DNA of 59,390 nucleotides from Muribaculaceae bacterium (GTDB lineage Bacteria > Bacteroidota > Bacteroidia > Bacteroidales > Muribaculaceae): assembly GCA_017427945.1 (NCBI GenBank), contig JAFRRT010000018.1, forward strand, positions 1 through 59,390, written 5' to 3'. The position numbers were made by a program, and so were the translations under genes. A model generated the notes under the pieces. That model was given only the letters and a program-made list of their open reading frames with translations. It was not told the origin of the DNA and did not search any database. Each line of letters begins with the position of its first letter. The stretch's first letter is position 1. Shown here piece after piece: positions 53,334 through 59,390 of this stretch.

Positions 53334-53373
53334 GAGGGGTGACTGGCAACCGTTGCCGGCCCCCCTCTTTTTT
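53334..53373 (+). terminator. Strong terminator after the second BspA-like gene
   Basis: Two-tier hairpin: outer GAGGGG/CCCCTC (53334-53339 with 53362-53367), inner GGCAAC/GTTGCC (53345-53350 with 53352-53357), followed by six T. Confidence 0.9.
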
Positions 53374-53448
53374 GCACCCATGTTGAGGACTGCACACATC
53401 TTCGATGGTTTGAGTGGTGCTATTTTTTTGAAAAAAGTGTTTCGGGTG

Positions 53449-53478
53449 TGTAGTTTTTGGGTAGTCGGCTGCGTCTAA
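53449..53478 (+). promoter_or_regulatory. Putative alternative-sigma (ECF-like) promoter, copy 1
   Basis: TGTAGTTTTTGGG (53449-53461), ten bases, then CGTCTAA (53472-53478) preceded by G. The layout and spacing match the site at 54067-54096 exactly, and neither resembles the housekeeping TAnnTTTG promoter. It lies 25 nt before the ATG of the membrane-protein gene. Confidence 0.5.
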
Positions 53479-53503
53479 CGGGCAAAAACAAAATAAAAAC
53501 TCA

Positions 53504-54049
53504 ATGATTATGGGACAAGAAGAAACCTATACTCCTTATCAGGAGAGAAGCCTGGACGAGTTGCGCCACGATATTAACCTCAAGGCAAAGAAACTGTTTT
53601 TCACTACAAGCAAGGGTGAGAAGATCCTGTTGGCGATACTGGCTCTCGCTATCGTGGTGTTTTATGCGCTGAACTGGCACTTCATGTGGGTTGAGACAAA
53701 TTGGTTGATGCTTGGCGCACTCTTGTGCATTTCAGCCCTCGTTTTCTTCATTTTTTACACAATTGATAAAAGATTATTCAGCGCTATGGAACGTGCCGCA
53801 GATGCCAAGCAGCATCTTAAAGCAACCAAGAAGTTGATAAGGAGCCAACAGTGGAAAAGAATCTTAGGCTTTGCTTTGGGGATCCTTTTATATCTTGAGA
53901 CCGTTCACGGTAAAATTGACGGCTTTGATGTATTTTTTATAGCTTTCTTCACTATCTTCCAAGTGTTATGGATTCTTGTAAAGCCCTATGCATTTATTGA
54001 CAGGGATTTTGAGGAAGATGTGGAGGAACTGTCAATGAATGTAGAATAA
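53504..54049 (+). CDS. Membrane protein of unknown function
   Basis: This 181-residue protein (second ATG at 53510) has a hydrophilic N terminus (PYQERSLDELRHDINLKAKKL) and then four predicted membrane helices arranged as two hairpins: about 44-61 and 68-87, then 121-133 and 143-159. The helical linker between hairpins is basic, and the tail is acidic (DRDFEEDVEELSMNVE). No family was recognised. It has an ECF-like promoter, shared in type with the outer-membrane protein gene 92 bp downstream, so the two are probably co-regulated. In Bacteroidota, ECF sigma loci often include small membrane proteins, but no sigma or anti-sigma gene is in the window. Confidence 0.65.
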   Translation: MIMGQEETYTPYQERSLDELRHDINLKAKKLFFTTSKGEKILLAILALAIVVFYALNWHFMWVETNWLMLGALLCISALVFFIFYTIDKRLFSAMERAADAKQHLKATKKLIRSQQWKRILGFALGILLYLETVHGKIDGFDVFFIAFFTIFQVLWILVKPYAFIDRDFEEDVEELSMNVE

Positions 54050-54066
54050 GTTTTTTCAGTTTTTTT

Positions 54067-54096
54067 TGAAACATTTTGGCAAGTTATTGCGTCTAA
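54067..54096 (+). promoter_or_regulatory. Putative alternative-sigma (ECF-like) promoter, copy 2
   Basis: TGAAACATTTTGG (54067-54079), ten bases, then CGTCTAA (54090-54096) preceded by G. TGAAAC-N17-CGTCTAA resembles the bipartite form of ECF promoters such as those of SigW (TGAAAC-N16-CGTA). It is 45 nt upstream of the outer-membrane protein start. Confidence 0.55.
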
Positions 54097-54141
54097 TATA
54101 AGGATTATAATTATAAACGACTAAACCCAGAGAGAAAAGTT

Positions 54142-56688
54142 ATGAAGCTAAGTTTGGTAAAAAGATTGTTGATGGTGGCCATGCTGGTGCTGAGTACAGT
54201 AGTGGTTTACGGCCAGGATTTTAATGGTAACTGGAAGGGAAACATCGTGGTGCAGTCCTACTCCATCCCCGTTGTGCTGCACATCCAGCAGAGCGACGAT
54301 GGCATTTCCGCTTCGCTCGACTCGCCTGACCAGCAGGCCTTCGGCATCAAAGCCACGGCCGAGATCAAGGGCGAAAAACTCAATGTGGGTATTCCCGAAA
54401 TAGGCGCCAGCTACAGCGCGAAGCTTGATGGCAACACCCTCGACGGCACCTACACGCAGATGGGCTTTTCGGTGCCTCTGAAACTGACCCGCGAGGTCGC
54501 AGCGGCTCCCACTGACGATGACGACTGGGTGAACGACTCGCTGCTGAGCGTGTTTGACAACATCCAGCTGGAGGGGGTAGAAGTCACCGCCCAGCGCCAG
54601 CTCATCAAGCAGGAGGTGGACCGCATTGGCTACAACATTGAGGCCGATGCCGACAGCAAGACCAACAACGTGTTGACCATGCTGCGCAAGGTGCCCATGG
54701 TGAGCGTAGATGCCCAGGACGAAATCCGTGTGAACGGTCAGACCAATTTCAAGATTTTCCGTAACGGTCATCCCGATCCCTCGCTGTTGCGCAATGCCAA
54801 GGACATCCTCAAGGCGATGCCCGCCAGCAGTGTGAAGCGCATTGAGGTCATTACCGAGCCGGGCGCCAAGTATGACGCCGAGGGCACGACGCTGATCCTC
54901 AACATCGTCATGGCCGACAATTCCACCTTGAAGGGTGTCTCGGGCATGGCATCGGCCAGGACTGACCATAGGGGTGCCGTCGGTGGCTCGTTGAATTTGA
55001 CAACCCAACTCGACAAGGTTGTCCTCTCGGTAGATTATGGCATCAATCACGATGGCAACAACGGACAGGGCTATCGCTCGTCAACTCTCAATCACTATAC
55101 CGAAAGCGAAGCCGAGCTGCTGGGCAACTCAACCTTTGATGTCGACAAGATGACTGTTCACTATGCTGACGTGAGCGCCAGTTGGGAGCCCGACACACTC
55201 AATCTGCTCTCCTGGTCATTGAGTGGCTTTGCCTACAATTATGCCGGAGACGGTGTGAACAGCAACATCATGCGTGACGCTACAGGGCAACCCCTCTACA
55301 GCTTCGGGATGGGCAACCACACCAAGGCTGATAACTATAATTTCGACACCCGCGTGGACTACCAGCGCCGCACGCGCCTCAAGGGTGAGACCATCACGCT
55401 GAGCTATATGCTCTCGGCTTTCCGCAATAGAAACAAGGATAACTCACGTTATACCGATCTCGTGAATATGCCTGTGCCCTATTATGGCATTGACCAGGAT
55501 GGTAAGGAAAACTTTAACGAGCACACTATGCAGCTAGACTGGACGCGTCCCCTTGCTCCCAAGCACACCATCGAAACGGGTGCCAAGTACATCTACCGCC
55601 TGAACCGCAGCCACAACATGCTGGATTATCTGGGCTTTGAGGAAACCGACATGCGTTACAAGCATGTTACTCAAGTGGGTGCCGCTTACCTGAGCTATAC
55701 CTTCACTAGTGGACCATGGAACGCCCGTGCAGGTCTTCGCTATGAGCACAGTTTCTTGCGGGCCACTTATCCTGGTGGCAATCAGGATGCTTATGAGGCC
55801 CATTTGAATGACTTTGTGCCCAGTGCCAGCTTGCGCTACCAGTTCAACTTTGCCAACAGCCTTAAGCTGTCCTATGCTGCCAGCATCAACCGCCCGGGTA
55901 TCAGCTACCTGAATCCCGCGGTGATAGAGACTCCGACGAGCCGTTCCTACGGCAATACCGATTTGGGCAGTGTCCACTATCACTCGGTGAGCCTAACCTA
56001 TATGCACGTGGGTCCCAAGTTGACTTTTAACGTCACGCCGCAGTTCCAGTTCAGCAACAACGGCATCGGGGCTGTGAAGTGGACCGACAGATTGGTGCAG
56101 GTATCTACCTATGCCAACACGCTCAAGACCTACTCGACGACGCTGTCGGCCTTTGTCCAGTGGATGGCGCACCAGAAGACCAGCATTATGCTTAATGGCT
56201 CCATCGGCTACAACTACTATAAGAGCGATGAACTGGGTCTGAAGAATGACCGCATCAGTGGCAACTTCTTCGCCAATGTCACCCAGTACCTCCCCTGGAA
56301 ACTGCAGCTGTCGGGTTTCGCTGGTCTGTGGGGTGGTGGCATCACCGACCTGTACGGCCGCATGGGTACCTTATTCTTCCACGGCTTCAGCTTGCAGCGC
56401 TCCTTCCTCAAGGAGGACCGCCTGACCGTCCAGTTGCAGGCCATAGTCCCATTCAACGGCAAGTACATGTCTGTCAAGCAATATCTGACTCAAGGCGATG
56501 TGACGGGTTGGGCCCGCTATGAGCAGCCGATTCGCAGGTTCGGCATCTCATTGAGCTATCGCTTCGGTTCTCTCACGACGCATGTCAAGAAGGCCGACAA
56601 ATCCATCGAGAACGATGACCTCATCGGCAGCGGCAAGCAGTCGGGCAGCGGCGGCAACACCCCAATGGGTGGCGGAATGGGCAATTAA
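54142..56688 (+). CDS. Outer-membrane beta-barrel protein (TonB-receptor-like, OMP_b-brl_3 type) with N-terminal lipocalin-like domain
   Basis: The 848-residue protein has a signal peptide (1-24). A 90-residue beta domain (about 26-117, starting FNGNWKGNIVVQSYSIPVVLHI) resembles the lipocalin-like module found before secreted hydrolases in Bacteroidota. A plug-like domain (about 140-255) contains VEVTAQRQLIKQEVDRIGYNI-type residues and VKRIEVITEPGAKYDAEGT. A long barrel (about 260-830) follows, with a Gly/Ser-rich tail. No TonB box, SusC signature helix or SusD partner is seen. It has its own ECF-like promoter and a terminator-like hairpin, then a lipoprotein gene. Confidence 0.82.
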   Translation: MKLSLVKRLLMVAMLVLSTVVVYGQDFNGNWKGNIVVQSYSIPVVLHIQQSDDGISASLDSPDQQAFGIKATAEIKGEKLNVGIPEIGASYSAKLDGNTLDGTYTQMGFSVPLKLTREVAAAPTDDDDWVNDSLLSVFDNIQLEGVEVTAQRQLIKQEVDRIGYNIEADADSKTNNVLTMLRKVPMVSVDAQDEIRVNGQTNFKIFRNGHPDPSLLRNAKDILKAMPASSVKRIEVITEPGAKYDAEGTTLILNIVMADNSTLKGVSGMASARTDHRGAVGGSLNLTTQLDKVVLSVDYGINHDGNNGQGYRSSTLNHYTESEAELLGNSTFDVDKMTVHYADVSASWEPDTLNLLSWSLSGFAYNYAGDGVNSNIMRDATGQPLYSFGMGNHTKADNYNFDTRVDYQRRTRLKGETITLSYMLSAFRNRNKDNSRYTDLVNMPVPYYGIDQDGKENFNEHTMQLDWTRPLAPKHTIETGAKYIYRLNRSHNMLDYLGFEETDMRYKHVTQVGAAYLSYTFTSGPWNARAGLRYEHSFLRATYPGGNQDAYEAHLNDFVPSASLRYQFNFANSLKLSYAASINRPGISYLNPAVIETPTSRSYGNTDLGSVHYHSVSLTYMHVGPKLTFNVTPQFQFSNNGIGAVKWTDRLVQVSTYANTLKTYSTTLSAFVQWMAHQKTSIMLNGSIGYNYYKSDELGLKNDRISGNFFANVTQYLPWKLQLSGFAGLWGGGITDLYGRMGTLFFHGFSLQRSFLKEDRLTVQLQAIVPFNGKYMSVKQYLTQGDVTGWARYEQPIRRFGISLSYRFGSLTTHVKKADKSIENDDLIGSGKQSGSGGNTPMGGGMGN

Positions 56689-56713
56689 TTGCAGTTACAA
56701 TAATAGTTGATGT

Positions 56714-56753
56714 GCGCGGGCGTTGGCAATATTCTTGCCGCGCCTGCGTTTTT
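56714..56753 (+). terminator. Strong terminator-like hairpin between the outer-membrane protein gene and the lipoprotein gene
   Basis: Nine pairs (56714-56722 with 56739-56747, two G-U), a one-base bulge, five more pairs (GGCAA/TTGCC) and six T. Only 23 nt separate it from the next ATG, which leaves little room for a new promoter, so it may attenuate rather than stop transcription. Confidence 0.85.
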
Positions 56754-56776
56754 TAATTAAAAGAAAAGTGAATGTG

Positions 56777-57289
56777 ATGAAGAAATTGAGCATAATACTG
56801 GCTGGGGCCATCGCCCTGTTGATGATGGCGGCGTGTGAGGGTGACCATGAAGTCATCGAGACCGACTGGACAACGCTCGAGACCGTCGACCTGCAAAGGA
56901 ATTACAACAAGTACATGGAGGGGGACTGGGTGTATCAATATGACGACAGCACCAACTACATAGAGATGTACTATACCTTCAATACCAAGGACAGCACTGT
57001 TACTGGATATTATAACGAGTTGATTTTTACCGCTCTGGGCACGGATGAAGAGCCCGAGTGGAAACTGCTGTGGCAGGGCGAATTCACGGCCAAGTGGGCG
57101 CTGCTGCACAGCGTGGAACTCGACCATGATTACATCTACCTGGGGAACTTAGTGCGCAAGAATGTGCATGGCCTGCTGGCCGATTATGATGTGCTGGCAG
57201 GGCGCGTCTTGTTCTTTGGCGCCGGCAGAAACTACCTGAAGGTTACCACGCCGCTCACCTTCAAGCGCATCGAGATGCACCACCCCTAA
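56777..57289 (+). CDS. Hypothetical lipoprotein
   Basis: This protein (about 170 residues) has a lipoprotein signal peptide ending LLMMAAC (Cys20). It is followed by acidic residues (EGDHEVIETD) that fit the acidic export signal of surface lipoproteins in Bacteroidota. The mature part is beta-rich (YNKYMEGDWVYQYDDSTNYIEMYYTF) and lipocalin-like in feel, but no family was recognised. The longer frame from 56723 lies across the terminator and is rejected. Its 3' end overlaps the convergent membrane-protein gene by 4 bp. It is probably read through from the outer-membrane protein gene at a reduced level. Confidence 0.7.
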   Translation: MKKLSIILAGAIALLMMAACEGDHEVIETDWTTLETVDLQRNYNKYMEGDWVYQYDDSTNYIEMYYTFNTKDSTVTGYYNELIFTALGTDEEPEWKLLWQGEFTAKWALLHSVELDHDYIYLGNLVRKNVHGLLADYDVLAGRVLFFGAGRNYLKVTTPLTFKRIEMHHP

Positions 57290-57954
57290 CTCTCTTTCGG
57301 CATAAATCGTGAGGGATCTTCCTTGTCCTCAACGGGCGGGGTGGGTTGCTCTTCATCAAGTGGAGCAGCCTGCTCGTTGGCGGGTGGGGTAGAGATGCCC
57401 TTTTTGCTCTTGTGAGACTTGTGCAGATTGCTCTCCAGGCGGTTGAACTCCTGACGCACGTGGCGACGGCCGTCTTCAAAGGTGTCGTCGACAGCACGCT
57501 CGATGGTCTCGTTGAACTTGAACGGCAGCAGGGATATCATGGCCGACAGCAGCGACAGGATGGTCAAGATGCGGGACAGCTTGAAGCCTATGCCCATACC
57601 CAGGATGGAGAATCCCTCGCCCAGGTCATTGTCGGGCGTTACCTCGGGGGCGTGTTGCAACGTGATGTCGTGGGTGTTGCCAGCTACGGTGTAGAACCAG
57701 AGCCACAGCAGGATGCAGGCAATGCAACCGAGTACCCACCAGCGTTTCTTCAGGCAGTTGAGTGCCACAGCTCCAAAGCATGCAAGGAAAGGCACCAGCG
57801 CCAAGGCGACTCGGGCAAAGGATTGGAATTGAGAAATAGTGCCGGCTGTGAAGCCCAAGCCCGTTACGTTGCCGACCAACGAGATGTTGTGGAACGGCAG
57901 GAACAGATAACAGATGAGCGCCAGCACGAGCAATATATTTGTGATAGGTCTCAT
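57286..57954 (-). CDS. Membrane protein of unknown function
   Basis: The 222-residue protein has four predicted membrane helices: about 5-21, 46-66, 71-91 and 128-148. The region between helices 3 and 4 (AGNTHDITLQHAPEVTPDNDLGEG) probably lies outside. The last 70 residues are cytoplasmic, charged and Pro/Glu-rich (TPPANEQAAPLDEEQPTPPVED), probably disordered. No family was recognised. It is convergent with the upstream lipoprotein gene, overlapping by 4 bp. A hairpin lies 19 nt before its start. Confidence 0.6.
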   Translation of the reverse strand: MRPITNILLVLALICYLFLPFHNISLVGNVTGLGFTAGTISQFQSFARVALALVPFLACFGAVALNCLKKRWWVLGCIACILLWLWFYTVAGNTHDITLQHAPEVTPDNDLGEGFSILGMGIGFKLSRILTILSLLSAMISLLPFKFNETIERAVDDTFEDGRRHVRQEFNRLESNLHKSHKSKKGISTPPANEQAAPLDEEQPTPPVEDKEDPSRFMPKES

Positions 57955-57972
57955 GAGAGTTCAATTTTTAAG

Positions 57973-57989
57973 GCGGCATTTTTTGCCGC
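57973..57989 (-). other. Hairpin just upstream of the membrane-protein start
   Basis: GCGGCA faces TGCCGC around a 5-nt A-rich loop on the minus strand, 19 nt before the ATG at 57954. The same stem with one loop change acts as a terminator at 1485-1501. Here it would lie in the 5' UTR. Confidence 0.45.
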
Positions 57990-58120
57990 ATTGAGGGGCG
58001 AATTTACAAAGAATTGGCCAAAGGGCGGCAAAAAGAAACCAATTTTTGCACTAATTCACGTTTGTTAGCGACCTGCATGAGCCCTATAAAAAACTTCCCT
58101 TGAAAATAGTAGGAAAAAAT

Positions 58121-58151
58121 TTGTGGGTGTCAGAAAATATGTCTTAATTTG
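58121..58151 (+). promoter_or_regulatory. Candidate promoter for the M6 protease gene
   Basis: TTG (58121-58123), a 20-nt spacer and TTAATTTG (58144-58151, one mismatch). The leader would be long, about 145 nt. Nothing else recognisable was found in the 347-bp gap 57955-58301 apart from the hairpin at 57973-57989. Confidence 0.5.
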
Positions 58152-58301
58152 CATAAATTTTCATTTAACATTAACTAAAACCATCTTGCATAAGCGACTA
58201 ATACCCAAACAATCAGCGACATACGTTGTGTCGTGTTTTGGCTGTGAATAAACAGTTTAATCCACAGGTGGGGGTAGGTCGTTTTATTGTATTAATTAAT
58301 T

Positions 58302-59339
58302 ATGAGGAAACTTTTACTACTGTTAGTGATGGGGTTGATGTGTGTTACCGCACGTGCAATTCCTGCTGACCCAACACCCGCTCAGGTAACCCAGCCCGAC
58401 GGAAGCAAAATCACTGTGGTATTGCATGGTGACGAGTTCTTTAACTATTTGACGACCGTTGATGGCTACACGGTGGTCAAGAATGATGCGGGCTTCTACA
58501 CTTATGCCCGCCTTGACGGCGACCGCCTTGTTGCCGGTGATTGCATCGCCCATGATGCGGGCGAACGCTCTGCAGCCGACAAAAAAACTCTTTCCGGTCT
58601 CCCTAAACATTTGACCAGCAACGAGATGAATCAGCGTGGCAAAAGGCTGTTGAACCATCGCAACAATTTGCTGCGTGGCATCGGTCACGGTGGGCACATG
58701 GACTACAGCAAGTTCCGTGGCTTGATTATCCTGGTCAACTACACCGACAGGAAGTTTGAGGACTACGTTCCGTCTAACTATAATCCTGTTGACTTCTACG
58801 AGGAGATGATTAACGGTCATGACTATCAGGGTTTCACCCTTCCCGCTGGTACAAAGATTGACTGCATGGGCAGTGTGCGTGACTACTACTATGACAACTC
58901 GTTCCAGCAGTTTGACCCGCACTTTGACATCTTGGGCCCGGTGGATGTTCCCTTTGCCTGTACCGATGCTCACCAGTTCAATTGCGACTCTATCTTTTTT
59001 GCAGCTCTTGAGGCGCTTGACCCTGAGGTGGACTTCAGCCAGTATGATACCGATGAAGACGGTACTGCCGATATGGTGTTCTTTCTTGTCGCCGGTCATG
59101 GCTCGGACTACAGTGCCAACAACAGGGACTATTTGTGGCCCCACATGAAAGATTTTACCGAGTCTCCTGTCCTTGATGGCGTGAACTTCAGCCTTTATGC
59201 TTGCTCAACAAATATGACTGGCGAGGAGAATGAGTTTTATATCGTTTACCATTACTGTCCCGTTAAAGTGGACAAAGCGCTCTTTGAAATAATTGAAATT
59301 CAGTCTACTACAGCCCTTTTTAAAGGTGCGACGATTTGA
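58302..59339 (+). pseudogene. M6-family (immune inhibitor A-like) metalloprotease, truncated before the active site
   Basis: The first about 310 residues are a good M6 protease N terminus: signal peptide (about 1-19), the propeptide with NYLTTVDGYTVVKNDAGFYTYA, and the start of the catalytic domain (FRGLIILVNYTDRKF, MGSVRDYYYDNSFQQFDP, DTDEDGTADMVFFLVAGHGSDY). The zinc-binding HExxH that should follow shortly after YACSTNMTG is missing. Instead the frame runs through about 30 residues of unrelated sequence to a stop at 59337-59339. Just beyond, a probable transposase gene begins, so an insertion sequence has most likely split the gene. The distal part (and perhaps a dockerin) would lie beyond the window. 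Confidence 0.8.
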
Positions 59340-59390
59340 ATTTGTATTTTTGCGGTCAAAGATCTGACTGCAATGAACAAGGCCAAATAC
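59250..59390 (+). mobile_element. Putative left end of an insertion sequence interrupting the M6 protease gene
   Basis: Homology to M6 proteases stops near 59230-59255. ACTGTCCCGTTAAAGTGG (from about 59253) is a candidate terminal repeat. A -7-like TATTTTTG (59345-59352) lies 20 nt before a new ATG (59373) whose first residues resemble DUF4372-type IS4-family transposases. The right end and target duplication are outside the window, so the boundary is approximate. Confidence 0.5.
59373..59390 (+). CDS. Start of a probable IS4-family (DUF4372) transposase, truncated by the window edge
   Basis: Only MNKAKY is visible. Bacteroidota IS4-family transposases with a DUF4372 N terminus commonly begin MN(K/Q)(G/A)KY, and the position directly after the disrupted protease supports this. 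Six residues cannot prove it. Confidence 0.4.

Noticed and set aside
54142-56688. Call as a SusC-type nutrient receptor
   Set aside because: There is no SusD gene, no carboxypeptidase-like N-terminal domain of the SusC type and no SusC signature; the barrel fits the OMP_b-brl_3 type better.

Overview
The window looks like a chromosomal segment of a gut-type Bacteroidota bacterium, most likely order Bacteroidales (Prevotellaceae- or Muribaculaceae-like; family not resolved). The evidence is the repeated promoter signature TTG-N18..21-TAnnTTTG, typical of the Bacteroidota primary sigma factor; BspA-like leucine-rich-repeat proteins; C10 and M6 family secreted proteases; C-terminal dockerin-like repeats; a DPE2-like GH77 with N-terminal starch-binding domains; and an OMP_b-brl_3-type outer-membrane barrel. 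No rRNA, tRNA or CRISPR array was seen. The intergenic regions carry many hairpin terminators, which help define the transcription units.

Layout. 1-1262: end of a citrate lyase operon on the minus strand (citD-citE-start of a third gene, probably citF). 1558-3200: a mismatch-repair endonuclease (Vsr) overlapping an acyltransferase. 3347-7506: DNA polymerase III delta-prime and an AddB-like nuclease. 7560-12592: a long minus-strand translation block (rplM-rpsI, rpsB-tsf, rplY-pth-S4 protein) with strong candidate RNA leaders. 13081-15082: a DUF4419 protein and a lipoprotein. 15293-23507: an ADP-forming acyl-CoA synthetase and a maltodextrin unit (MFS transporter, GH77, type I pullulanase). 23709-25460: a BspA-like LRR-dockerin protein. 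25789-34435: tsaC, sugar transferase, ClC channel, a PAP2/beta-barrel/phosphoesterase cluster, and fmt. 34520-36736: a C10 protease with dockerin. 37010-41162: a glycosyltransferase, ychF and glnS. 41351-44086: two small lipoproteins, a polyprenyl synthase and TatD. 44156-48034: an M13 peptidase and dnaB. 48291-51176: a GH31 enzyme and a YbjQ-family protein. 51464-53314: a second BspA-dockerin protein. 53504-57289: a membrane protein and an unusual lipocalin-like/plug/barrel outer-membrane protein behind two near-identical, non-housekeeping promoters, then a lipoprotein. 57286-57954: a membrane protein. 58302-59390: an M6 protease gene that stops before its active site, apparently cut by an insertion sequence running off the end of the window.

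How the genes work together. Most of the window is housekeeping: translation, DNA replication and repair, and isoprenoid and amino-acyl-tRNA metabolism. Into this are set accessory genes for polymeric glucan use (pullulanase, GH77, GH31, sugar transporter), citrate fermentation, and a surface set of dockerin-tagged adhesins and proteases. The signals that most deserve follow-up are a predicted pseudoknot before rplY, a strand-specific 16-pair hairpin before rplM, the duplicated GCGTCTAA-type promoters at 53.4-54.1 kb, the dockerin tag shared by unrelated secreted proteins without any cohesin in view, the PAP2-barrel fusion with a perfect palindrome at its promoter, and two families of short intergenic repeats.
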